From assembly GCF_902459465.1 (NCBI RefSeq), contig NC_047068.1:7440001-7504000 (forward strand): a stretch of DNA of 64,000 bases. Reading direction: 5' to 3'. The notes below the pieces were generated by a model that ran no database searches, was not told where the DNA came from, and saw nothing but the letters and a program-made list of their open reading frames with translations. Below, piece after piece: positions 36,401-48,500 of this stretch (position 1 is the first letter of the stretch; every line of letters begins with the position of its first letter). Source of the stretch: Asterias rubens. Taxonomy: Eukaryota; Echinodermata; Asteroidea; Forcipulatida; Asteriidae. A program made the translations under genes and the position numbers.

Positions 36401-38042
36401 ATATTTTTTTGGAGGGGGGGGGGGGTGGGGGTGTGGGGGCTAACAGTTAAATGATTGCGAGGGAGTGAGCTGATGTTGAATCTTTCTCAAGTGTTGTTAA
36501 AAGTAAGCTGTCAAACCCAGTCAGTTCTTTTCTCCTCAACTGTCCTGGTGGCTTCTTTTGTATTGATTTTTTTTTTTTACAAATAATGTTTTGGTATTTA
36601 AGTTGCTTTTGTTTGTATTTATTTGACTGTAGATGGTCTTTTGGAATCTTACTCTGGGAGATTATGACTTTCGGTAAGTATAATAACTAGGCCCAACTAT
36701 CATGTCTGAGTCTCTGCTTACCAAAGGAGTTCTGTGCTTCAGTGAATCGAAGAATTATTGGGTTAAGGCTGAGCCATGAATTTGGTTAAGTGCCTTGCTT
36801 AAGGACACAAGTGTCACGACTTGGGGATTCGAACCCACACTCTGCTGATCAGAAACACCAAAGTTAGGATTCAGTGCTCTTAACCGCTCGGCCACGACCC
36901 TTCTACACCCCAAATTACTATGTTTTGTTTTATTTCTTAGGTGGGGTGCCCTACCAATGTATCCATACGACCGGAGAACTGATAAACAAGCTAATGGGCG
37001 GATACAGGATGCCTCAACCTGAAGCCTGTCCGGACAAGATGTAAGGCCCGTAACACGCATGAACTCTGGGGTGTGGTTTATGGGGGGGGGGGGATACATG
37101 TATCCTCTCAACATTTTGGATATAGAAGACAGGGAACAACAGTAACACCTCCTCCTGAATCATTGTTGTAAAAACACAAATTATAATGCCTGTAAAAGAA
37201 GTGGAAATGAAGATGAAATGACGGTTCAACTGTGGCTATTTATAAAGAATAAACTAGTCGTGCGATAGTACAACTACTAATCTTTAAAATTGTTCTTAAT
37301 ATAATCATTAGTGCAATTTTAATTGAGTAGAAATATGCGGCACGGTTTTTTTTTCTTTCTTAAGACACAATCTGATGTACAAGTGTTGGAATCGTACAAA
37401 AAATGTTCTTTAAAAAATGTTTACATTTCTTAAATGTAATTCAATTAAGAAGAATAATGCGTTTAATTTTCTTTTCATTTCTTAAGTTACGATCTGATGT
37501 TGAAGTGTTGGAATCGAGCACCAAACCTTCGCCCAAGTTTTAAAGTAATCACCGAAGAACTGGACAAAATAAGAGTCGCCCTTCAACCGCATGTACGTAT
37601 GTAGTAATAATATTAATAATAAGACTTGTAATGCGCCCATATCCACCCTGCTGGATGTTCAAGGCGCATGTGTTTATTCGTTTGTGTTTTGTCGATGCTC
37701 CCACTGCTGCAATGCATGTTTGAACTGTTCATGTTTTAGAAAACATGTTGGTCACAAACGGCTTGTACCAAAATACCAATACCGATCGCAAACAGACGCA
37801 AGGTTTTGCCTACAACTTCCATTCACATAAAGAGGTCAAAGTAAAGGTCATGTTCGGGCATGACATTTTTTCAAATGTAGTACGTGTATGTAATTAAACA
37901 TAGTATACCAATTTCTTTAAAAAAATGTTAAAGAACTCCTTTTCAGAAATCCCTTTGTTACTTGTTTTGAAAGCCATGAAATCTAATCTGAGCTTTTATG
38001 TTTATTCATTTGTAGATTTACGAGAACTCAGTTCTCTCCTAG
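29360..38042 (+). CDS. Unit 2: ectodomain-less Tie-like receptor kinase (signal peptide-TM-kinase)
   Basis: Predicted exons: 29360-29423 (signal peptide), 31106-31254 (TM), 32528-32876, 33215-33325, 33785-33948, 35334-35447, 36234-36304, 36633-36673, 36941-37040, 37487-37592, 38016-38042. They total 1296 nt, giving 431 aa with no stop. Signal exon (phase 1 end) and TM exon (phase 1 start) join as ALD-DKPT, leaving only about 8 residues outside the cell. The kinase is complete ([23 protein letters not shown]). No EGF or FN3 exon lies between 29424 and 31105; homology with unit 3 shows that the region was deleted. The first exon could also be 24794-24857. Such a product could signal without ligand, be regulated by dimer partners, or be a decaying duplicate. 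The splice of exon 1 to TM is inferred. Confidence 0.65.
31106..31254 (+). CDS. Unit 2 exon: transmembrane segment
   Basis: 149 bp, acceptor ctttcattag, phase 1 to 0. The stalk reads DKPTYEIN; the TM helix is as in unit 1 apart from T to I; the cytoplasmic side reads [16 protein letters not shown]. Confidence 0.87.
31705..32189 (+). mobile_element. TTAA element inserted in unit 2 intron
   Basis: Present with TTAA on both sides here and at 51180-51668 in unit 3; unit 1 has the empty site, a single TTAA at 15756-15759. TIR approx. aaagacctgcttgaacg against its imperfect complement. No transposase ORF. Confidence 0.88.
32528..32876 (+). CDS. Unit 2 exon: juxtamembrane region and glycine-rich loop
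   Basis: 349 bp. It carries KYENAG (pY-x-N type) where unit 1 has KYEYAG, and the more typical GRGNFGEV loop, followed by AAIKML. Confidence 0.9.
33215..33325 (+). CDS. Unit 2 exon: kinase helix C and beta-4
   Basis: 111 bp. DFWKEFKLM and NVIGLLGAC; two residues differ from unit 1. Confidence 0.88.
33785..33948 (+). CDS. Unit 2 exon: kinase hinge and helices D/E
   Basis: 164 bp. It starts GNLYVALEY (unit 1 ENLY) and has several further changes ([14 protein letters not shown]), all conservative for a kinase. Confidence 0.88.
34692..34841. mobile_element. MITE inserted only in unit 2
   Basis: 150 bp with TIR caatgggagact and agtctcctattg. Unit 1 has six bases (tagttg, 18291-18296) between the same flanks. 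Confidence 0.75.
35334..35447 (+). CDS. Unit 2 exon: catalytic loop and DFG
   Basis: 114 bp, same protein as unit 1 18791-18904 with HRDLAARN and DFGLSR. Confidence 0.92.
36234..36304 (+). CDS. Unit 2 exon: activation segment end
   Basis: 71 bp, same protein as unit 1 19680-19750 ([11 protein letters not shown]). Confidence 0.88.
36633..36673 (+). CDS. Unit 2 exon: helix F micro-exon
   Basis: 41 bp, [13 protein letters not shown], same as unit 1. Confidence 0.86.
36941..37040 (+). CDS. Unit 2 exon: helix G
   Basis: 100 bp, same protein as unit 1 20388-20487. Confidence 0.88.
37365..37413 (+). pseudogene. Unit 2 duplicated helix-H exon relic
   Basis: Copy of the relic at 20812-20860, with the same in-frame TAA. 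The relic therefore predates the unit 1/2 duplication or was copied by conversion. Confidence 0.6.
37487..37592 (+). CDS. Unit 2 exon: helices H and I
   Basis: 106 bp, same protein as unit 1 20934-21039 ([12 protein letters not shown]). Confidence 0.9.
38016..38042 (+). CDS. Unit 2 exon: C-terminal tail and stop
   Basis: 27 bp, IYENSVLS then TAG, as in unit 1. Confidence 0.82.
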   Translation: MYENSVLS

Positions 38043-38605
38043 AATTTTTGCGCCACCGAACCGTAGTTTGAAGATGACTTGATACCTACACTGGGTAACT
38101 ACACTGTCTGATGTTATACCAATAATGAATAAGTGTCAACTAAGCCGCTTAGTGTTGAAAGAAAATTTAAGTAAAGTGGAATGATTTGCCGAAGGAGTTT
38201 GTATGGGGTGAAGGCGGCCAGGTTTTTCTAAGTTTGGTTTAAAACTCTCTGTTTCTGAATTTCGATAGTCAAAAAGTATAATAGGAATTTACCTTAATAT
38301 TACGCTAGCCTTTATATTGAACAAAAATAATTCGGGATTGGATATTTTGGTATAGTTGCCGGAAAACATTTGTTTTGTTTGCACTTTGTTTAAGTGTTCA
38401 AGCAATAATTAAATGTTGGTGTTTTGTTAAGGTGTTAATTTGGGGGATATTTGTTGTTATTTTAAAAAGGTTTATTCTGCTGTGTAACCCGTTCTCAAAC
38501 AAAAATATGTTGCTAAAGTGTTATCACCTTAAAAATGTGCTTGCATTATTAGACTTAAAATGCGCTGGGGAAAATCTATCAATATGATGATGTCAATCGG
38601 TGTAA

Positions 38606-38611
38606 AATAAA
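38606..38611 (+). terminator. Unit 2 poly(A) signal
   Basis: AATAAA in the conserved 3' UTR, at the same place as in unit 1. Confidence 0.6.
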
Positions 38612-39431
38612 AGTATTTTAAAGTTTATTGTTTCTATAACCTTTTAAACTCCTCAAGTCCTGAACTACGTCGACGGCGGTTTGCGGAAGGACTTGCAAAG
38701 TCTACCCGTACCACGGACCTTCTCCCACCAACTATAGATATTAGAGTCATTATTGCAGTGAGTCATTATTGCAGTGAGTCATTATTGCAGTGAGTCATTA
38801 TTGCAGTGAGTCTGCGCAGTGCCAATAATAGCCTATCATCCAGCTGGGTTCCAGGACCGCTCGTGTCAGAAACAGTACTGATCCGTATTTTGTTAACTTA
38901 CTAAATAGGTAGTTGCTTCCGTTTGTGAGTTTTGTTGGTGGTTTATTTATGTCTCTTTGATGTAGCTTCCAATAGCGATATATATTTTTTAAATGTAAAC
39001 TGTATATTTTTATATGAAAAATATTTTTGTATGTAAACTATTTTTGTATAAAAAATTGTTGTTTTTTTTTTAATCCTGTAATTTGGCCACGAGTGTAAAG
39101 AACAATAAACCAAACAAAAACATCGGACATTTTCATCTTGCATATAGATTAGAGGGCGCTATCAGCTTACGAATATGGACCATGTGAGAGGTCATCAATA
39201 CATTTGGGAAGATCCGGCTATCCGATCGGGCTGGTATCTGACCCTTAAGTGTGAAATCGGGGCCAATTTCATAGCGCTGCTAAGCACAACAATTTGCTTA
39301 GCATGAAATTTTGGCCTCGATAAAAACAGAATTACCAACCAAATTTCCACGTGGTTTTGAGGATAAACAAACAACAGCTGAATACAAGTAACAAGCAATA
39401 TGCAACAAATGGAAATATGGTTGGTAATCCT

Positions 39432-42400
39432 GATTGATCAATATTAACGGAACGAGAACGCAACCTTATTTCTTGCATTATTATATCCCGTTTTTTGAGC
39501 ATTTCATTATATTATTTCTTTAATGTTTTACTTCTGTACTGGAAATGTTGTACAATCGTGCTGAGAAAGAGGACAACTCTCTCATTTTCTTTAACTCGCT
39601 AGGTTTACATATTATGTACTTCCTTAAGTTGTATTTGTTTGCACATGTTCCTAAAAATTATAAAATGGCATGTATACGTCTACTTGGTTCTTTTTAAAGG
39701 GGCGGAGTTTTCACACAGATTGTAGATGTTTATTTAAAGGCAGTGGACGCTATTGGTATTTACTCAATTTTTTTTTTTAGCATAAAACCTTACTTGGTAA
39801 CGAGTAATGGGGAGAGGTTGATAGTATAAAACATTGTGAGAAATGGCTCCCTCTGAAGTGATGTAGTTTTCGAGAAAAAAGTAATTTTACACGAGTTTGA
39901 TTACGAAACCTCAGATATAGAATTTGAGGTCTCGAAATCAACCATCTAAAAGCACACAACTTCGTGTGACAAGGGTGTTTTTTCTTTCATTATTATCTCG
40001 CAACTTCAACGACCAATTGAGCTCAAATGTTCACAGATTTGTTATTTTGCATACGTTGAGATACACCAATTGAGAAGACTGGTGTTTGACAATTACCAAT
40101 AGTGTCCAGTATCTTTAATTGAACACGAAACATTCAACAGCATAACAATAACTATTGACTAAGTTCCATTACTTAAAAATAAAATGTAGGCTTGTTGTCA
40201 GAGTCGATTCGCAGTAACATTTGTTTAACTGTGGATATGGGTAACACCAAAATGAATATTCTTGATCCCCGATGCAAACTTAACATTTATTAAGTACATC
40301 TATTAAAGTATAATGTTGTTATGAGTTTACTCAAGTTCATTTGTTCATTACGAGTAAAACAAGCAGTACAAGAATAGTTTAATAAACACAATGAAAATAA
40401 AATAAAAAACAGCCTTTATATGTTGTTATCGAGGTAATTGTGAACTGCTTACAACCATTGCTAACGTCATGTGCAAGGGGGTCTATGGAAATAAAAAGGG
40501 AAAGTCACTGTGGCATTATATCACCGACCTGCGGTAAAGTGCATCAAACTAATGCAATAAGTGAAGAGAAAAGAAAGAAAAGAAAGGATAAAAATAACGA
40601 CATATGCAAGAAGTGGTAACAATTTTTCGCATTGGTAACACACGTAATTGATGATGGGCAGTTGGAAACATCCATTGTACATGTTTAAATATGTTGCCTA
40701 ACGAATGAGGACACTATGTTGCAATCCAATGTATCACTGGGGCAAGCCTTAGGAGTAAATCTTATGATACCATAGGATTATGAGGAGTATGAAGTATCAA
40801 TTTAAGACCCAATTTAATAACGATTTTACTCGGTGGGTCCACTTTACTGTAGCAGGAAATAACACACCGTGGTGCCTGTCGCATTAATATCATAAAATTT
40901 ACAAGGAAAGGTGGAATGTTTTTTCTTTTTGTGACAATTTTGAATGTTTGCCTTTGTGCAGATGAGGTCGGTTTTGTCCTCGCTTCGATGCGTTTGAAGT
41001 ATAAGCATATTTTTTTTGAAGACCCATTTTATAAGAGATTTTTTTCTAGATCGAATGGGAAAGGCTAGCTAGCCTTTGGTGGTGTTTCGGCATTTTAGGA
41101 AGTGCAAAAACACATAGTTAGACCAAACTACCAAGTTCTTATTAATATAAGCGTTCATTTTCTTTCATTTTTTTTTTTTCGTTTTGTTTTGTTTTTTTAA
41201 TCCATGCTTCTGTTGTCCCTTTTTTACGGTATAGTGGTTATGACTCATAGTTCTGAGAAGAACAAGCACCATTAAAGGGTAGGTTGTCTTCATTCTTGTG
41301 TGTCACAAACTGGAAACAGAAAGATAGTTAAAGTTTTGTACTTGACAAAATGAAGAAGTTGTTGCTGTTTGTGATCGTGATTGTGTTCGTGGTAGGATCG
41401 TTGGCTCTTGATGGTAAGTAGCTCTGTCTCTGGGGTGGTAGACCAAATAATATGCACATAATTGCTACGTCTAGTTTGGGAACTATCGTAAAACTGAAAT
41501 TTGTCATAAAGCTAAATAATGGCAGCTTGCGTGAATTTGCCATCAGGGCCGGTTTTGTATAATGTTATCACTCCATTGCACGTAGGCCTACGATGTATTT
41601 ATAATAATATAGGTTTCTCGGTCAATTTCGTTAAATGAGCGACCAATTTAATTTTCATGCGTTCGAATTAAAACTATTTTGCCTCTCCGGTTTTTACTGC
41701 GTTTCAAATTCAGAATTCGGCCATTCAATTTTGTTTTGAGGCATTCAAGTTGCTAGCATACTCATTCATTCATGACACACAATCATCATTCAATTTAGCA
41801 AAGCTGGTTCGACTAGAGATTTTGTTGATCTAATCATTTAATTTTGTAAAGAGGCAATCAATTTCGCTAAACGATTATTCAAAATAAATGTACGACTAAA
41901 GAAATACGAATAAACAGAGTTTTATTTATTAAAAAGAGTTATAAAGCGCATTTCCAGCATAGACCAATGCGCTTTAAAATAATTTTTTTAATCAAATACA
42001 ATAAAAAGCTAAAAATCACACACATTAAAAGCACCAAAAACAGCACATTAAAGAAGTGTATAAAGGATTAGTAAAAATATAAACCTATACGGGAAAAGCA
42101 CTGCAAAAAAAAAGTTAAACCAGCAACATTAAAATTCCTTTGGAAAGAGGAAAGTTGCATTAGGGGCGTTACGAAGGCTCACAGGAAGACTGTCTTAAAT
42201 AAAAGTCTGGACCCTGAAACAGAAAAAGACTTGTCCACGAAAGATCTTTTGGTGGACGGTATGGCAAGTCGTGTGTGATCTTGGGTTTATCTAAGCCCTT
42301 GGCGACCAGAGTTTTTTTTATATATTCAAAAACTCTTGACCCATCCGATGTTGATTCGGAGAAGTCGAGATTATCAAGGACAAACGGTGTAAATTTCCCA

Positions 42401-42515
42401 GGTATTATATTTGGAGGAATGAATATATTGCCATCTTTGGTTTCGTCAGTGATCTGATCTGCTACCGATGTTAAAAGGCGTTGCAGTTCGACATAACTGA
42501 TGCACAAACCAAGTC
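39432..42515 (+). repeat. Signal-exon block, copy 3
   Basis: Near-identical to 22879-25959. It places a signal-peptide exon directly upstream of the unit 3 EGF exons, which is probably the ancestral arrangement. Confidence 0.87.
41350..41413 (+). CDS. Unit 3 exon: signal peptide (block copy 3)
   Basis: 64 bp, same 21 codons as the other two copies. Its phase 1 end joins the first EGF exon to give a valine codon. Confidence 0.8.
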
Positions 42516-45500
42516 TGTTGAGTACAAGTTTAACTTTTTCTTTTAATGGTCAGGAACCATAACAAAAATTTAAAACGTTTCTTATAAAACACGTAGGAAT
42601 TGGTCACGTGATATATTGTCGGGATCCCAACAAAGTTTTGTGCACTTTATTTCACTGCTACTAATATAAATTGGCAGACTTTTTCGAGCAATGGCTCAAA
42701 TGAAAGCTTGTAACTTTCTCAACCCCCATCCAAATACCTATTGAATTTTAAATCAAAATTTTTGGGTCAAATCGGCAAAAAATCTGATAGCATCTTGAAC
42801 ACAATTTTAGCAAATTTGAAGAGGGTAGGGTTTAAAGTTAAATTTGTTGGGGTGATTTGACATGGAATGACCCTACAAGCTGTATTATATGTGCATTGCA
42901 GTTCCTTATGGAACTGATGTTAAACCAAAGTAAACACGTTCTCACAGTGACACTCTAACAGACTAACAATGATAAGAATTGTCTCATTCTTTATTCCCAT
43001 GTTTAGTTCAAGATGCGTGTGTGAGTTTCCCTTGTGTGAATGGTGGAGTCTGCAATGCTGTACAAGGCTCAAGTACTGACTATACATGCGATTGTCAAGG
43101 GTGCTTTGCTGGCAGTAACTGTGAAACAAGTAAGTTGTCAGCGAATTTCATATTTTACGGATTTTATTTTAACTTAGCGCATGCCTGGAATTACACAGAG
43201 GCCATGGATGGCCTCCATTGCCCCTTGGTCTTGGCCTTGGTGCCCCTTCAAAAGTTTCCCATTGACTTGTAGATTTTCAAACGGACGTGCAACTTACAAA
43301 ATGAAAAGGGCTTGCCATCGCAAAGCTAAATGTCCAGGTCTGTAACTTGTTGGTGCTCTACCAACTAAAGCCCTATGTTGGCGGGCTCCCTATTTTTAAA
43401 ATGTATAAATGTTTGATACCGTCACAAATTGAGTATATTCTGCTTTCTCCAGAAGACGATCAGAGCATACTGATCGAAACGTCGAGTTGAAACCAACGGT
43501 TCTTTTCAGAACCACCACAACTCATTAGAGATAGTCATAACATGGTGTTACCACAAACCTTTCTATATCATATTTCCACCATGCAAAGTTTCAAATCCTG
43601 TATATATATAGCGAGGAAGCTTGCTTGGTAAGAATCATTTTGTTGTGCTTAGCTACTTTTTGTTCTTAGGCAGCCATTGAATTCGGGCGAAGATTACACA
43701 TTGATTCCTTAGTACCAAGTAGCAATTATACCATTGGGGAATTTGACTTAACTCATTGTTTGTGTATTTCTTAGGTTTGAACCCATGTAACCCCGATCAA
43801 TGCGTGAATGGTTTCTGTGTATCATCTACTACTGATCCATGCAATCAATATGAGTGTGTATGCGATTTCTGCTATGAGGGAACCAACTGTGATGTCGGTA
43901 AGTTTGACACGTCAACCTTTCTTTTCAACTTATTATTCATCTAATAGTTTTACATCGAGAATAAAAGAATATCGTTTGTGGTTACGGAAAAAAATATATC
44001 CAATAGATTTCAAGTGTACACCAGCAGTAAAGATTACCATTTGGTTTTTCCCTTACACCAATGTGTAAAGCAAGGTATACTTAGTACTTTCCTGAGTTCT
44101 GTGAAAAAACAAAACAAGGGATAAACTATAATGGGGTTCGAACCCAGAACCCAGAACCTTTGCCATACTAGAACAGATGTCGAACCACTAGACCACCCAG
44201 AACTCGGCTCATACACAATGGCACAAGACAGCCAGAAGTTTGAAGGCTATGGTTTCCGAAATAGATATTAAGAACCATAATTCCATCTCATTTTTATGTG
44301 ATTGAAACAATCCAACGGTTCCAATAACCAAAGGTACATGTTGTATACATTGTATGTTCCTTTTAAAGGCTGTGGACACTATTGGTAACTGTCAAAGACT
44401 AGCCTTCATAGTTGGTGTATCTCAACATATGCATAGAATAACAAACCTGTGAAAACTTGAGCCAAATCGGTCATCCAACTTGCGAGATAATAATGAAAGA
44501 AAAAACACCCTTGTCACTCGAAGTTGTGTGCGTTTAGATGGTTGATTTCGAGACCTCAAGTTCTAAATCTGAGGTCTCGAAATCAAATTCGTGGAGAATT
44601 ACTTCTTTCTCGAAAACTATGGCACTTCAGAGGGAGCCGTTTCTCACAATGTTTTACCCCATTACTCGTCACCAAGAAAGGTTTTATGCCAATAACTATT
44701 TTGAGTAATTACCAATAGTGTCCACTGCCTTTAAATGAAATAGATGATTGCAGCATCCTAACCATTACATGTACATTGTGTTTGATTCAACAGCCAAGAA
44801 CCCATGCAACGTGAACCCATGTAACAATGGCGGAGAATGCGTTCAGGATCCTAATTTCTGTCCGAGTTACACCTGTACATGCCCCCCTTGCTATCAAGGT
44901 GTCAATTGCGAATTCAGTAAGTATTGTAACACTTCCTTCATCTGATTTGGCGTTGAACAAAGACGAATTGACCAGAGCGAGAATTGAACCAACGACCTCT
45001 GGATTAACGTGCCCGGCATTCTACCAACTGAGATATCTAGCTCCTCTTTTTTTGCCTACAGCAAATCATGCAATGAACTGTATTATGGTGTGTCATGATA
45101 GCCAATTGAACTAGCACAATGGACTCAAGCTCTGGTGTGTCTATGATCATCGGAGTGTGGATTGAAACAAAGTTTTTCAAGTTTTTGAAATGCTAGTTAA
45201 ACAAAAAAAATTTTATTGACAAATTTTTAAAAAAGGAAAAAGATTGTTTTGGTAGTGACGGTCATAGGACATTTTGTTTTTACAAAATTTTATTTGAACT
45301 GATCTAGTATAATGGTGCTTTGAAGGTCCCTTTAATTTTTGTCTATAGAAATGCTGTGTCCCCCTCAGTGTATATTAAGTATTGATTAATCCTTAGGTGT
45401 AATTTGTGCAGGAGTGGACCAGTGCCGGACCAGTCCTTGTCAGAATGGGGGTGTGTGTGCTGCTGATGCTAATATATGCACCGATTATACCTGTGATTGC

Positions 45501-48500
45501 CCCGAGTGTTTCTATGGTGACAACTGCGAAACTCGTAAGTACCCAATTACTTCAAATTGACACTTCACTGTGATTAACTCAGCCGAATGTGTGTGCTACC
45601 ATGCAGCAGCCAGTGATTAATTGCAAAGTTGTGTTTTTTTATTACAGGGTTCATTGTCTTTCTGTTTTGATAATTGCTTTTATTTGCCGTTCAGTTCATT
45701 AAGAAAGCCGTTCACAAATGACTTGTGAATAACCAGTTAACCTACAAAAGTATGTCAAAATGATGCAATCAACTTATGTCACTATGCCCTGACATATCCC
45801 CCCCCCCCCCTCCCCACACAATGTAAGTCCCTTCTCTTCCATTCAGTTATCACCATCACGGTCTGGCTTCAGGGAGATACAAAAATTGTGTTGCCTCAAA
45901 TTAAGGATCTGTAGAAGTATTTGGAAGTTGTAATTTATTTGTCACTTTTGTGGTTATATTTTAGGTGTGAACCAGTGTATGCCTAATCCATGTAATAACA
46001 ATGGTTTCTGCTCGCCAGTGGGATCTTCGTGCACTGACTATCAATGCACATGTGTTAACTGCTTCACGGGACCAACCTGTGATATACGTAAGTATACAAA
46101 CAATCTAGTGTTTGTTTGATTTTCTGAAAATTATTTGAAACTAATGAAAATTTGTCTTGGGCAAGCGTGTTTAGAAGGGAGGATGTATGAGTGACGTTTG
46201 TAAACTGATTGTACTATTGTGAAACCTCCTTTTGTTTTAATTTTTAGAAATTATAGAAATTCCCCATTTGTGTTCTAACTCATTACTGGTGTGTTTATTT
46301 ATTAAGTTTCTACTGTTATGATTATGTATTTCTTAGCTTGTCACTTTTCTGATTGGGTTTTGCAATAAGTCAACCGTTTTTTTTTTACAGTGGTTTTTAC
46401 TTATCGGGCCATTTTATCTTTCAAGTTTTAAGTTTTAGTGTTTTACATTTTAAATCTTGGTTTACAACTGACCTGCTAAACTTGTAAATATAGCCTTTTG
46501 AAACTGTAATGGCTTTGAGGATCTGTGATAACATTATTTCTTATAAATAATATTGTAATTTTGTTTTAGTGCAAGATCCATGTGAAAACAATCCCTGTTT
46601 GAATGGAGGAACATGCACTGGGTTATCCTGTACGGAAAATAGCTGTACATGCGACGGATGCTATGTGGGACAAAACTGCCAGCAATGTAAGTATTATATT
46701 TGTTGATTTAGGGTTGAACAACAACAAAAATGTACAAAAATGGGACTTGAACCTCCAGTGTAATCAAAATAAGATACCCTTCACCCTTGAAGTTACAATA
46801 CCTACTACATCCTACTGTATCCAAAAGTTCGGCCAGAATGTTGGAGGTGTTTCCCCTGGGAAGCCAGCACATTGTTTATTCCCATCCCTGCCTTTTTTCT
46901 GCAAAGGGAAAAAATATTATTCTTTATTCTACAACACCCTGAAAGGTTTTTGAATCTACAAAAGCTAGGGGAATCCCCTGGCTGCCTCTTTCCAGGTTGT
47001 ATCGTAAACTTGGGTTTCATCCCTGGCCATTCGTCAGTTAACCGTTATATGGCCTCTGACTGGCACCCCTGACTATTGACTCATAGGAAGACTGCCAACA
47101 AAGGGCTGGATAGCTCAGTTGGAAGATTGTCGGTACGTTAATCTGGAGGACGTTGGTGCACGTCCTGCTCCAGTCAATTTTTGTTTGTTCAAACCCAAAC
47201 TTTGATTAGAGTCCTCCTTATGCGTTGTACATTAAATGTTGTTTGAAGCATTTCTTCTGAAGACGAGCAGAGTACACTGTTCGAAATGCCAAGACTAACC
47301 CTCCCTTGAAAGAGATATTATACATAGTTGTACCTGCAAGTTCACTTTGAAGTTTCCGCTGTACATTGTCAATTTTTCTTTGTTCAAACTCAAACTTTTG
47401 ATAAGAGTCCTCTTTACGCCACTGTACATTGTCAAGAATGAAATCTGTTTATTTGATTATTTTGTCCTCTCTCTTCTCGATGCTTTTAATGTTGTGACGT
47501 GCATGCGACATCAGTAATCAATCCATGTGAGAATGATCCCTGCTTAAATGGTGGGACATGCGTGGGTCTAAACGGCAATGCAACATGTGTGCGATCTGTA
47601 CATGCTAGTGGTTTAATCTGCCAAACGCTTAGTGAGTCAGTGTGATTTACAATCGAGTGTCGAGCTTTGCTGTGTTTCCTTCTGTTATTATATGAGTTAT
47701 TTGCACATAACACTACATCATTTCTTGACACCCTATTTAAAATTTTGTGGATATTTTGTTTTTTCAGTATTTGTGAGAATAAAGTATGTCTATTCCCCAA
47801 ATGCTATATTAATTTCCATACTTTTTATGAAAATATAAACAAAATTCACAACAAAAACACCAAAAAGCAAATATTTAATTGATGTATGGTACATGTAGGG
47901 TTTGTATTGTTTTGGGGTTTTATTTGATTGATGTATGGTACATGTGGGGTTTGTATTGTTTTGGGGTTTTTATTGTATTTTTAGGCCTACATGTTTGTAA
48001 TAAAAGTACAATATTTAAAATTTTTCTCTATTCATGTTTTCTTTTGGCTAAAATGTTTGGTCTAAATTGTGCTTGGAGTTTTACTGAAATTTGTTGATTT
48101 CCTCAACCTTGCCTCACTGCCAATTAATCTGTTTACATTCTCTGTAATATCTTTAATTTATTGTATCATATCATTTTCTATTTTTATATTAATGAATGCT
48201 TGTTATTCCCCGGGCATCAGTGTTTCACTAAAAGAAATCCTCAGGATGATAAACACGGAATAAACAATAAGATAAATTTACATCAGATAGATTATTGAAA
48301 TATATAAAGTAAATGATAACTAGTAGAAAACAGCAGACAAGACAGGGGTTAGGCAATCTTAGATCTTAGGAAACCAAAAACAGACCGACAAAGAAGATTT
48401 ATGAACAAGGAAATAATTATTTAAAAATAGTAAACATACATACATGTAATACTGGACTTGTAGCATGTGATTCACATTAGCATTGCCATTAATTCCTGGG

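Larger units (their letters stand above)
30695..42515 (+). repeat. Large direct duplication, copy 2
   Basis: Second copy of 14749-25959. It carries extra insertions (31709-32185 and 34692-34841) that copy 1 lacks. The left end sits after a run of ATA repeats; the right end is inside a TIR transposon remnant. Confidence 0.9.

Noticed and set aside
47632..47882. Plus-strand hydrophobic frames
   Set aside because: A/T-rich intron after EGF B7; the apparent membrane segments come from base composition.
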